Shown piece by piece: positions 51,713-59,935 of a DNA stretch of 64,000 bases. The notes beneath the pieces are model-generated. The model saw only the letters and a program-made list of their open reading frames with translations. It was not told where the DNA came from and ran no database searches. A program made the position numbers and the translations under genes. How positions within the stretch are numbered: the first letter of the stretch is position 1; every line of letters begins with the position of its first letter. Origin of the DNA: Paenimyroides baculatum (lineage in GTDB: Bacteria; Bacteroidota; Bacteroidia; Flavobacteriales; Flavobacteriaceae); NCBI RefSeq assembly GCF_008629655.1, contig NZ_VWSG01000010.1, forward strand, positions 62,001 through 126,000. Reading direction: 5' to 3'.

Positions 51713-52375
51713 ATGTACAAACTTACCAAAGAACTCTTTTTCCCAAATGTTGAAACCACCCATTCTTCGGGTATCGTCGCTTTTGGTGGTGATTTATCAA
51801 CCGAACGACTGATGCTTGCTTACAAAAGCGGAATCTTTCCTTGGTTTGAAGATGGAGAAGAAATTACCTGGTTTGCTCCCGAAGAACGAATGGTTTTGTT
51901 TTTAAATCAGTTGAAGATCGCAAAATCTACCCGAAACATCATCAATAGAAATATATTTAAGGTAACATTCAACACGGCGTTTAAAGATGTAATTATTCAC
52001 TGCCAACAAACCAAACGCAACGGACAATTAGGCACGTGGATTACCGATGATATGTACAATGCTTACCTTAAATTACACGAATTGGGTTATGCAAAATCGG
52101 TTGAAGTTTGGCAAGATAATGAATTGGTCGGAGGTTTGTATGGTATTGATTTAGGACATATTTTTTGTGGCGAAAGTATGTTTTCAAAGGTATCAAACGC
52201 CTCTAAAATTGCTTTTATACACTTGACCAATAAATTAAAAGCAGAAAATTATCAGCTAATCGACTGTCAGGTTTACAATGATTATTTAGCACAATTGGGT
52301 TGCGAGGAAATTCCGCGCGATTTATTTATGCAGATTTTGAATAAGGAATTAAAGGTTGTTTATGAGGATGACTAA
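51713..52375 (+). CDS. aat: Leucyl/phenylalanyl-tRNA--protein transferase
   Basis: A 220-residue N-end-rule enzyme that adds Leu or Phe to proteins with N-terminal Lys or Arg for ClpAP degradation. Motifs: GGDLSTERLMLAYKSGIFPWF, WFAPEERMVLF, and GHIFCGESMFSKVSNASKIAF near residues 145-165. I start at the ATG at 51713 (MYKLTKELFFPN); an ATG at 51683 would read into the repeat element. Complete. Confidence 0.94.
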   Translation: MYKLTKELFFPNVETTHSSGIVAFGGDLSTERLMLAYKSGIFPWFEDGEEITWFAPEERMVLFLNQLKIAKSTRNIINRNIFKVTFNTAFKDVIIHCQQTKRNGQLGTWITDDMYNAYLKLHELGYAKSVEVWQDNELVGGLYGIDLGHIFCGESMFSKVSNASKIAFIHLTNKLKAENYQLIDCQVYNDYLAQLGCEEIPRDLFMQILNKELKVVYEDD

Positions 52376-52398
52376 ATTCTTTCAACCATAAAAGCAGA

Positions 52399-53787
52399 TC
52401 AATCTTCTTCTAAAACAATGACATCAATACCATAATACAAAGCTATAGACTTGTTTATAAAATGGTTCGGATCTTTTTGAATATCATTAAACAATAAAGT
52501 TTCGGGTCTATTTTTAATTTTAAAAACTTTACATGGCAATTTACTTTTACTCAATGCATATTTCTTTAAATAAGCATCTCTATCTAAAAACTGCTTTCTA
52601 TAACCTTTAGCTTTACCTTTAAAAATATCGGTATATACAATTTGTAAATTGTTTTTAAATTCACTCGTTATAGAAGGAAAAATGAACAAAGCAGTTAAAC
52701 TTACAATTAATAAGATAATCATTTTTCTATTAAAGATAAGTTCTAGTTTCGATATTATTAAGATAGAAAGAAAATATAAAAACGTAAAAGAAATAAAATA
52801 GAACAAGTTTTCTACCCTGAATGGATGAATTACTTTTAAATTATAGATTGTTATAAATATGCATATAAATAAAAAAACGTTTGCTACTAAAAACAACTTG
52901 AAAACAGTTATTTTCTTATGAAAATTTACTTTAATCTTAAAATAGGTATTAACAAAAACAAATAGTAGAAATACCCAAATAGCATATTTTATATAGTGTA
53001 TAAATAAACGATAGAAACTAAGTTTCAAAACTTCAAAAGAAGATATGGAACGCGTAGAGTTAATCACATTTGACCGAACTCCATTTCCTGGTGCAAAAAA
53101 AATAACACCCAATAGCAAAGTCGTGATAAAGAGCAACCACACATAATTGTGATTTATTTTACGGTGATCGTAGTAATAAAAACAGACAAGTGTACAAAGC
53201 CACAAAAAAATTCCTCCTATTAACAATTCATTACTACCACCTATTATAAAAATTAATAATGTTGCCGTAATATTATGCTTTAAAGTATTATAATTATAAC
53301 TCTCTAATGTATTTGCTATTAAAAAAAGCACTAAAGCCGATGGCACAAAGTAGGTCATAACGCTAGGAAACCAATAAAAATTTTCACAGATTGCCGGTAA
53401 AAAAAGTACATAAGCACAAAACAACAAAGCTCCTAAAAACCAGTTATTTATGCATTGCGCAACAATTGTTCTTTTTAATAAATATACCAGCCCAAAATAA
53501 AAAAGAAGTAAACTTGCTACAGATAAAAAGCCATAATAATGAATTGATCCAAAATTTAAAGCGGTCAATGAAAGTGCTGCTGTTGCAAAATACCTTGATG
53601 ACCAGGTAAAATAAACTTCTTTCTGTTTTTCAAAAAAAGACATTCCTTTATGCATAACAGCATATGAAAAATCATCTGCAGATGGATAAACAAAAAAACT
53701 TAAGTAAAACAAAGGCCCAATTACTAAAATTATCAAGAGGACAATGCTACTTTTTTTGTTTATTAAACATTGTAATATTTTATTCAT
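52399..53787 (-). CDS. DUF6056 family multi-pass membrane protein
   Basis: A 462-residue integral membrane protein with about ten transmembrane helices over residues 15-370. A luminal-type loop after helix 1 reads SADDFSYAVMHKG, and a later SSRYFATAAL belongs to the DUF6056 pattern. These are GT-C-like proteins by topology; Asp-Asp after the first helix is where such enzymes place a catalytic acidic pair. A soluble C-terminal tail of about 90 residues follows. The donor and acceptor are unknown. It starts 17 bases after the frameshifted tag gene, suggesting an operon. Confidence 0.72.
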   Translation of the reverse strand: MNKILQCLINKKSSIVLLIILVIGPLFYLSFFVYPSADDFSYAVMHKGMSFFEKQKEVYFTWSSRYFATAALSLTALNFGSIHYYGFLSVASLLLFYFGLVYLLKRTIVAQCINNWFLGALLFCAYVLFLPAICENFYWFPSVMTYFVPSALVLFLIANTLESYNYNTLKHNITATLLIFIIGGSNELLIGGIFLWLCTLVCFYYYDHRKINHNYVWLLFITTLLLGVIFFAPGNGVRSNVINSTRSISSFEVLKLSFYRLFIHYIKYAIWVFLLFVFVNTYFKIKVNFHKKITVFKLFLVANVFLFICIFITIYNLKVIHPFRVENLFYFISFTFLYFLSILIISKLELIFNRKMIILLIVSLTALFIFPSITSEFKNNLQIVYTDIFKGKAKGYRKQFLDRDAYLKKYALSKSKLPCKVFKIKNRPETLLFNDIQKDPNHFINKSIALYYGIDVIVLEED

Positions 53788-53804
53788 CCACGACTTTATT
53801 AAAA

Positions 53805-54366
53805 TTAGCTTTTATAACAAAAACACGAAGTAATATGATCGTTTACCATACCAACAGCCTGCATAAAGGCATAAACGGTAGTTGATCCCATAAATTTAAA
53901 ACCACGTTTTTTTTAAATCTTTTACCAAGGTGTCTGATATTTCGGTTTTTGCAACGGCATCTTTAATACTTTTCAGTTTATTATCAATCGGTTTTCCGTT
54001 TACGTAGTTCCATAAATATTCAGAGAACGAACCAAATTCTTTTTGAATTTCCTGAAAAACGCGCGCATTGTTTATAGTAGCTTCAATTTTCCCGCGATGA
54101 CGAATAATACCTTCGTTCTGCATTAATTCTTCAATTTTACCATCATTATATTTTACGATTTTTTTGTCGTTGAATTTATCAAAATCTTTACGGAAATTCT
54201 CACGCTTCTTTAAAATCGTAATCCAACTTAAACCCGCCTGAAAAGATTCCAACACTAAAAATTCAAACAAAACTTTATCATCATAAACAGGTTTTCCCCA
54301 TTCTTCATCGTGATATTTTATATACAGTTCATCGTTTGATACCCAATTACATCTAATTTTTCCCAT
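53805..54366 (-). pseudogene. tag: DNA-3-methyladenine glycosylase I, frameshifted in a poly-A run
   Basis: Tag I removes 3-methyladenine from DNA. From the ATG at 54366 the frame is intact for 156 residues (MGKIRCNWVSNDELYIKYHDEEWGKP; Cys6 and His19 match the N-terminal zinc ligands) and then stops after KTWF. In the next frame the missing end is present: RGFKFMGSTTVYAFMQ and HITSC, whose His and Cys are the other two zinc ligands, ending at 53805. The shift falls in a run of eight A (minus strand, 53911-53918). Correcting one base would give a full-length protein of about 187 residues. A homopolymer sequencing error or a phase-variable site are alternatives to true loss. Confidence 0.88.
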
Positions 54367-54368
54367 AT

Positions 54369-56750
54369 TTAATTCGTTTTAAAAGATGGTGTTCCTTGTG
54401 GAAACATCTGTTGGTTTTGATCTTTAAACGATCCAAAGTTAAAGGTTAATCCAACTTTAAACATACGGCGTTCGTTCAAAGTTTGAGTACGCATTTGTAA
54501 ACCGTTTCCAAAAACATTCACATCAAAACCGTCGGTATTCAGTACGTTATCAACCCCAATATTTACATTCAGTTTGTTATCCAAAAACTTTTTATTAAAG
54601 GTAACACTTAAATTTTGTGCCGGTTTATTTAGTTCGTACAGATTCATAACCCCTTTAAACATGTTGTAATAAGTTATAAAAACACGCGAGTTGTTTCCTA
54701 AATAAAACTGCGAATAGGTAAAAAGATAAAAAGCTCCTTTCTGAAAACGATCCGGAATCACCTCATCGTACGTGGTTTTAAAATATCCTGCATTTAAATA
54801 GGTAAACGACAATTCATCAACATTCAGCCCGTTTCTATCGTTAATCATGTTTTTAATTCCTTTGGTAAACATGGCGTAAGGAATCGGCAATCCCATATTG
54901 AAACTCTGCGAAATTCCGTTTTCGATATTATGCGATTTAGATTCCAGCGTACCATTGGGCGTGATTTCATAAAACACCACATTTTGATTAGGCATTTTGG
55001 ATAAATTGTAACTGAAATAAATATAATCGAACACCGTTAACGTAGCATTCATGTTATGACTGATTTCTGGTTTTAGGTTTGGATTTCCTGCATTTGAAAC
55101 CAGTAAACTGTTTTGCGAAGTTACGTTAGGATTGAACGATTGCGCACCCGGCAAATTCATACGTTTGCTGTAACCCGCACTTAAATAAACGCCCGAAATT
55201 ACAGGATATTTTAAAGTAACTGTAGGAAAAAGATTGGTATAATCTTGTTTTAAATTTAGAGAATCGACAGCAGTTTCCGACTGATACGTTAGATTTTCTA
55301 ATCGCAAACCTGCCGAAATCATTAACGAACTAATATTGCTTGATACACTTGCATAAGCGGCTTTGTTGGTGTATTTAAAATCGTATGGAATGTAGTTTCG
55401 TGTCTGATCCCAAATGTACGATCCGTTGTTGGTTGAAACCGAATGTGTGTAATGCGCACCCAACGATAAATTTCCGTTCACAGCTTTAAAAGGCGTTTCA
55501 AAATCGGCTTTGGTTTGGCTGTATACAAAATTATTATCAGCCAAAATAGTCGATGCCATTTGATCTTCTACAAATAACTGATTGCTGTTAGTATTGTTCT
55601 GGAATTCGGTGTTCGATGTCAGTGTAAAATTAGTTCCGATAGTATCTAATTTTTGCGAATAAACAAACTGCAATTCGTGCATATTGTTGTTGCTGTTTGC
55701 CAATGTTTGCTGTTTGTAAGCCGTTTCGGTATCGCCAAAAGCATTCAACATATTTCCGTACGTTTTTGGCTTGCTGTAGGTATGGTTAAAGTTGTATTTA
55801 AGCGTTAAATTAGCCAAATCGCTTAATTTGTACTGCCAGTTGTTACGCACATAATAATTTTGATACCATTGGTTGTTCCAGTAATTTTCGCGCGCTTTAA
55901 TCTGCGTACCGTTACTCATATAACTAAATTCGTTTAACGAATTAGTGTTGCCTTCGTGATGCGTGTAACCAGTATTCATATTCCAACTGAATTTGTTCTT
56001 TTTGAACATGATTTGTGCCGATGTAGTATTTTTAACTTTACTATTTACCGAATTCTGCTGCATGAAACTTCCGCTGACACCTTCAATTTTAGCCGATTTT
56101 GTAATTACATTGATAATAGTTCCATTGAAAGTCGCGCTGTATTTTGCTCCCGGTCGATCGATAATCTCGATCCTTTTAACAGTGTTTGCCGTAAGGTTTT
56201 TAAGAAAATTTGTCAGTTGATCTCCACTCATTCCTGTTGGTTCGTCATCTAAAAAAATAGTCGCCAGTTTTCCGTTATGGGCAATTTGTCCATTGGCTGT
56301 AACCAAAACTCCAGGTAATTTATTAACCGCATCAAACACGCTACCCGAATTTAAAACCGTAAGATTCTCTACATCAACCACCGTTTTATCGGCAAATCTG
56401 CGAATGTTTTTATTGGTTTGATCTATTACGATTCCTTCTAAAACTTCATCTTGCTGTTCGGTAAACTGCAAATCTAATTTTTGATCCGCGATGTATTTTA
56501 ATGATTTTGTTTGAGCCTTAAACTGCGAGTGCTCCCAAGTAATGGTGTATTGCGTTACATTTTCAGGAATTTCAACAGAGAAATATCCTTCCTCATTTGT
56601 AGTTGCATTATAAACCTGATCGGTTTCAACAGTAATAAAGGTTTGAGGAACAGGTTCGCCTCTAAAAGTAACCAATCCTTCAATTTTTATGCTTTGAGCG
56701 TTTATTAACCCTGCAAAAAACAAGGACAACACCAATATTATGTTTTTCAT
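54369..56750 (-). CDS. TonB-dependent receptor-like outer-membrane beta-barrel protein
   Basis: A 793-residue protein with signal peptide (about 1-18), carboxypeptidase-like regulatory domain (about 22-95; GLVTFRGEPVPQTFITVETD), a plug-like region (about 110-215; VFDAVNKLPGVLVTANGQIA, DRPGAKYSATFNGTIINVITK) and a large barrel (OMP_b-brl family) with many Asn/Tyr strands. It lacks a canonical TonB box that I can point to. It could take up a ligand or serve another outer-membrane role. The tag gene follows after two bases. No SusD-like partner is present, so a glycan role is not supported. Confidence 0.88.
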   Translation of the reverse strand: MKNIILVLSLFFAGLINAQSIKIEGLVTFRGEPVPQTFITVETDQVYNATTNEEGYFSVEIPENVTQYTITWEHSQFKAQTKSLKYIADQKLDLQFTEQQDEVLEGIVIDQTNKNIRRFADKTVVDVENLTVLNSGSVFDAVNKLPGVLVTANGQIAHNGKLATIFLDDEPTGMSGDQLTNFLKNLTANTVKRIEIIDRPGAKYSATFNGTIINVITKSAKIEGVSGSFMQQNSVNSKVKNTTSAQIMFKKNKFSWNMNTGYTHHEGNTNSLNEFSYMSNGTQIKARENYWNNQWYQNYYVRNNWQYKLSDLANLTLKYNFNHTYSKPKTYGNMLNAFGDTETAYKQQTLANSNNNMHELQFVYSQKLDTIGTNFTLTSNTEFQNNTNSNQLFVEDQMASTILADNNFVYSQTKADFETPFKAVNGNLSLGAHYTHSVSTNNGSYIWDQTRNYIPYDFKYTNKAAYASVSSNISSLMISAGLRLENLTYQSETAVDSLNLKQDYTNLFPTVTLKYPVISGVYLSAGYSKRMNLPGAQSFNPNVTSQNSLLVSNAGNPNLKPEISHNMNATLTVFDYIYFSYNLSKMPNQNVVFYEITPNGTLESKSHNIENGISQSFNMGLPIPYAMFTKGIKNMINDRNGLNVDELSFTYLNAGYFKTTYDEVIPDRFQKGAFYLFTYSQFYLGNNSRVFITYYNMFKGVMNLYELNKPAQNLSVTFNKKFLDNKLNVNIGVDNVLNTDGFDVNVFGNGLQMRTQTLNERRMFKVGLTFNFGSFKDQNQQMFPQGTPSFKTN

Positions 56751-56859
56751 TAATATTTTTTTATATTAGTATCATAAGACAATCTTTTGTTACAATAAAA
56801 AAGCATTAATATTTGCTTCTCTACTTCATCAAGAATTAAAGAAAATAGTAAATAAAACA

Positions 56860-56892
56860 AAACCCCAAATTCTAACGAACTTGGGGTTTTTA
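56860..56892 (-). terminator. Terminator of the rplM-rpsI-rpsB-tsf operon
   Basis: On the minus strand the stem AAACCCCAA-GTTC... pairs with GAAC...TTGGGGTTT around a TTAG loop, and a T-rich run follows. It lies 18 bases after tsf. Confidence 0.82.
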
Positions 56893-56910
56893 CATGAATT
56901 AGTTTAAAGA

Positions 56911-57735
56911 TTAACCAATTGCTACACGTTTAAAACCTGCAACAGTTAAACCTTTAGAAACAGAATCGATATATTTTTCAACGCTCATAGAGCTATCTTT
57001 AATATAATCTTGCGCAACTAATGTATTGTCTTTAAAGAAACGGTTTACTTTACCTACTAAAATACCTTCTAATTTATCAGCTGGTTTTCCTTCAGCGATT
57101 AACTGCTCACGAGCAATTTCTTTTTCTTTTTCAATAACTGCTTGGTCAACACCATCGCCGTTTAAAGCAATTGGGTTCATTGCAGCAGCCTGCATTGCAA
57201 CGTTTTTAGCAGCTTCGTCACCACCTTCTACAGCAGCAGATAAAGCAACAATTGTAGCAATTTTACCAGAGTGAACGTACGAACCAATGAAAGCACCTTC
57301 TAATTTTTCAAATCCACCGATTTCGATTTTTTCACCGATAACACCAGTTTGTTCGATTAATTTTTCAGCAACTGTCATAGAATCGTTATAAGCCGAAGCT
57401 AAAAACTCTTCTTTAGTTTCAAAATTGAAAGCTTTTTCAGCCATTTCGTTAGCTAAAGCTACGAAACCTTCGTTTTTACCAACGAAATCGGTTTCACAGT
57501 TTAATGTAATAACGATACCTTTAGTTTTGTCTGCGTTAACATAAGCAACAGCAGCACCTTCGGTAGACTCACGGTCTGAACGGTTTGCAGCAACTTTTTG
57601 TCCTTTTTTACGTAGAACTTCGATTGCTTTATCGAAATCTCCTTCAGCTTCAACTAAAGCTTTTTTACAGTCCATCATTCCGGCACCTGTAATTGTTCTT
57701 AATTTATTTACGTCTGCAGCAGTAATATTTGCCAT
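56911..57735 (-). CDS. tsf: Translation elongation factor Ts
   Basis: A 274-residue nucleotide-exchange factor for EF-Tu. UBA-like N-terminus (VNKLRTITGAGMMDCKKALVEAEGDFDKAIEVLRKKG) and the conserved TDFVGKNE in the core. Complete and ordinary. It lies 106 bases after rpsB, with a hairpin in the spacer (see 57769-57822). Confidence 0.98.
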   Translation of the reverse strand: MANITAADVNKLRTITGAGMMDCKKALVEAEGDFDKAIEVLRKKGQKVAANRSDRESTEGAAVAYVNADKTKGIVITLNCETDFVGKNEGFVALANEMAEKAFNFETKEEFLASAYNDSMTVAEKLIEQTGVIGEKIEIGGFEKLEGAFIGSYVHSGKIATIVALSAAVEGGDEAAKNVAMQAAAMNPIALNGDGVDQAVIEKEKEIAREQLIAEGKPADKLEGILVGKVNRFFKDNTLVAQDYIKDSSMSVEKYIDSVSKGLTVAGFKRVAIG

Positions 57736-57768
57736 TGTATTGAGAATTAAATTAATGATTTATAAAAT

Positions 57769-57822
57769 GAAAAAAAGCCGTTAGCGACAGTTACAAAAAT
57801 ATGGAACCATCAGCATAACGAC
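57769..57822 (-). promoter_or_regulatory. Possible attenuator in the rpsB-tsf spacer
   Basis: On the minus strand GTCGTTA pairs with TAACGGC across a 32-base loop and is followed by T7. The long loop makes it weaker than the classical terminators in this window. It could reduce tsf relative to rpsB. Confidence 0.4.
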
Positions 57823-57841
57823 TTTAAGATACTGTTAAGAA

Positions 57842-58600
57842 TTACTCTTCAGTAGATGTAGTAGCTTCTGCTTTAGGAGCTTCAACTTTGGTAGCTTCGT
57901 CTTTTTCAGATTTTCTTTCAGAATTTCCTTCAATGATAGCACCTGTAACTAAAGATAATACTTTATCGATTGATTTAGAAGCATCGTCATTTGCTGGGAT
58001 TACATAATCAACCTCGCGTGGGTCAGAGTTTGTATCAACCATTGCAAAAACTGGAATGTTTAATTTTTGAGCTTCTTTTACTGCGATGTGTTCTGCTTTA
58101 ATATCAACTATAAACAATGCAGCCGGTAAACGTGTCATATCAGCAATAGAACCTAAGTTCTTTTCTAATTTTGCACGTAAACGATCTACTTGTAAACGCT
58201 CTTTTTTAGAAAGAGTTAAAAATGTACCGTCTTTCTTCATACGATCGATAGAAGCCATTTTTTTAACAGCTTTACGAATTGTAACGAAGTTAGTTAACAT
58301 ACCACCTGGCCAACGCTCAGTGATGTAAGGCATGTTAGCTGCTGCAGCTTTTTCTGCAACGATATCTTTTGCTTGTTTTTTAGTCGCTACGAATAATACT
58401 TTACGACCTGATGCTGCTATTTTCTTTAAAGCTTCGTTAGCTTCTTCGATTTTAGCTGCTGTTTTATATAGATTGATAATGTGAATACCATTACGCTCCA
58501 TATAGATGTAAGGAGCCATGTTTGGATCCCATTTTCTAGTCATGTGTCCAAAATGAACACCTGCTTCTAGTAATTCTTTAACTTCTACTTTGTTTGCCAT
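57842..58600 (-). CDS. rpsB: 30S ribosomal protein S2
   Basis: A 252-residue ribosomal protein (LLEAGVHFGHMTRKWDPNM, TERWPGGMLTNFVTIRKAV, PVFAMVDTNSDPREVDYVIPANDD). The last 30 residues are a charged Glu/Lys/Thr/Ala tail. It sits 139 bases after rpsI, with a GC-rich hairpin in the spacer. Confidence 0.98.
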   Translation of the reverse strand: MANKVEVKELLEAGVHFGHMTRKWDPNMAPYIYMERNGIHIINLYKTAAKIEEANEALKKIAASGRKVLFVATKKQAKDIVAEKAAAANMPYITERWPGGMLTNFVTIRKAVKKMASIDRMKKDGTFLTLSKKERLQVDRLRAKLEKNLGSIADMTRLPAALFIVDIKAEHIAVKEAQKLNIPVFAMVDTNSDPREVDYVIPANDDASKSIDKVLSLVTGAIIEGNSERKSEKDEATKVEAPKAEATTSTEE

Positions 58601-58682
58601 TTTTGTAATAGTTTACGTTCTTGTGTTAGCAATGAATAAGTAGCGAAAAATCGGTCTTATACATTTAGATGCTAAACTACCT

Positions 58683-58696
58683 CCTGCCTCGGCAGG
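58683..58696. repeat. GC-rich hairpin CCTGCC-TC-GGCAGG
   Basis: A compact palindrome in the rpsI-rpsB spacer, with CGTGCAAC next to it. Its GC content contrasts with the AT-rich surroundings, and it resembles short intergenic hairpins I recall in Bacteroidota. No T run follows on the minus strand, so it is not an obvious terminator. Confidence 0.5.
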
Positions 58697-58739
58697 CGTG
58701 CAACAAAAACTTAGATTTTTTAATAAATAATAATAAATA

Positions 58740-59126
58740 TTAACGTTTAGAGAACTGGAATCTCTTACGAGCTTTCTTCTGACCGAATTTCTTACGCTCA
58801 ACCATACGTGGGTCACGCGTTAATAAACCTTCTGGTTTTAAGATTGCTCTGTTTTCTGCGTCAACTTCACACATTGCACGTGCAATAGCCATACGTACAG
58901 CTTCTGCCTGCCCTGTTGTTCCACCACCGTACACGTTAATTTTTACGTCAAAGTTTTCTGCATTTTCTGTCATAGAAAGTGGTTGCATAACTTTGTACTG
59001 TAACGTTGCCGTTGGGAAATAAGTTGCGAATTCTTTTTTGTTCACTGTGATGTTACCAGTACCTTCTGTAACATAAACACGAGCTACTGCGGTTTTTCTT
59101 CTACCGATTTTGTGAATAACTGCCAT
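58740..59126 (-). CDS. rpsI: 30S ribosomal protein S9
   Basis: A 128-residue ribosomal protein whose basic C-terminus reaches the decoding centre ([51 protein letters not shown]). Overlaps rplM by one base, the universal L13-S9 pair. Confidence 0.98.
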   Translation of the reverse strand: MAVIHKIGRRKTAVARVYVTEGTGNITVNKKEFATYFPTATLQYKVMQPLSMTENAENFDVKINVYGGGTTGQAEAVRMAIARAMCEVDAENRAILKPEGLLTRDPRMVERKKFGQKKARKRFQFSKR

Positions 59127-59581
59127 TACTTTAAGTCGTTTAAATTAACGGTTTTAGGTTTTTGCGCATCATGTTTGTGTGCAGAACCTACATTTACATT
59201 TAAATTACGGAATAATTGCGCACCTAATTTGTTTTTAGGTAACATTCCTTTTACAGCTTTTTCTACTAATAATGCAGGATTTTTCTGTTGCATTACTTTA
59301 GCTGTTAATTCTCTTTGACCACCTGGGTAACCTGTGTGACGAATATACGTTTTGTCATTCAGTTTGTTACCTGTTAAGTTGATCTTCTCTGCGTTGATAA
59401 TAATAACATTATCACCACAGTCTACGTGAGGTGTATAACTTGGTTTGTACTTACCTCTTAAAATCATAGCGACTTTTGAAGCAAGGCGTCCTAAGTTATG
59501 ACCGTCAGCGTCTACAACAACCCATTCTTTCTGAACGGTTGCTTTGTTTGCTGATACTGTCTTGTAGCTTAAACTTTCCAC
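59126..59581 (-). CDS. rplM: 50S ribosomal protein L13
   Basis: A 151-residue ribosomal protein ([56 protein letters not shown]). First gene of rplM-rpsI-rpsB-tsf, driven by a textbook promoter at 59628-59658. Confidence 0.98.
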   Translation of the reverse strand: MESLSYKTVSANKATVQKEWVVVDADGHNLGRLASKVAMILRGKYKPSYTPHVDCGDNVIIINAEKINLTGNKLNDKTYIRHTGYPGGQRELTAKVMQQKNPALLVEKAVKGMLPKNKLGAQLFRNLNVNVGSAHKHDAQKPKTVNLNDLK

Positions 59582-59627
59582 AATAAATTAATTTTAATTA
59601 AACATTCCATTCCCAATAAAGGGAGTG

Positions 59628-59658
59628 CAAAATTAAACAATTTATTTTACTATACAAA
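59628..59658 (-). promoter_or_regulatory. Promoter of rplM: -33 TTTG and -7 TAATTTTG, 19-base spacer
   Basis: On the minus strand TTTG (59655-59658), a 19-base spacer and TAATTTTG (59628-59635) match the Bacteroidetes sigma-A promoter in every respect. The start site should be near 59621 and the leader about 40 bases. Confidence 0.8.
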
Positions 59659-59935
59659 TTTGTATGGTTTATTTTTGAGTATATCATATTTATAACTAAT
59701 AGTTAAGAAATAGAGAGCAATAGAAATAATTAAAATAAAAAGTTGTATTAATAGATTTACATTTATCTAAGATTTACCTTTTTAAATCTTCTGCTAAAGC
59801 AAGTTTTTTATATCTTCATAGTAATTCAAATTTTAATATTAAAAAAAACTGTGTTAAAAAATAATTTTTTACACTAAATATTTAAAAAAATACTTAAGTT
59901 TATCGCATAATTGACTAATTATAAATATATAATTC
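59659..59935. other. AT-rich intergenic region between rplM promoter and the adhesin-like gene
   Basis: Extremely AT-rich with many A and T runs. I see no gene, hairpin-plus-T-run or exact TAnnTTTG box for the downstream gene; the nearest sequences (TACTTAAG, TTAAGTTTATCG) do not match the consensus. Confidence 0.6.

Noticed and set aside
51612..51812. A 66-codon frame before and within aat
   Set aside because: It runs from the inverted-repeat element into the aat gene in another frame and has no signs of coding.
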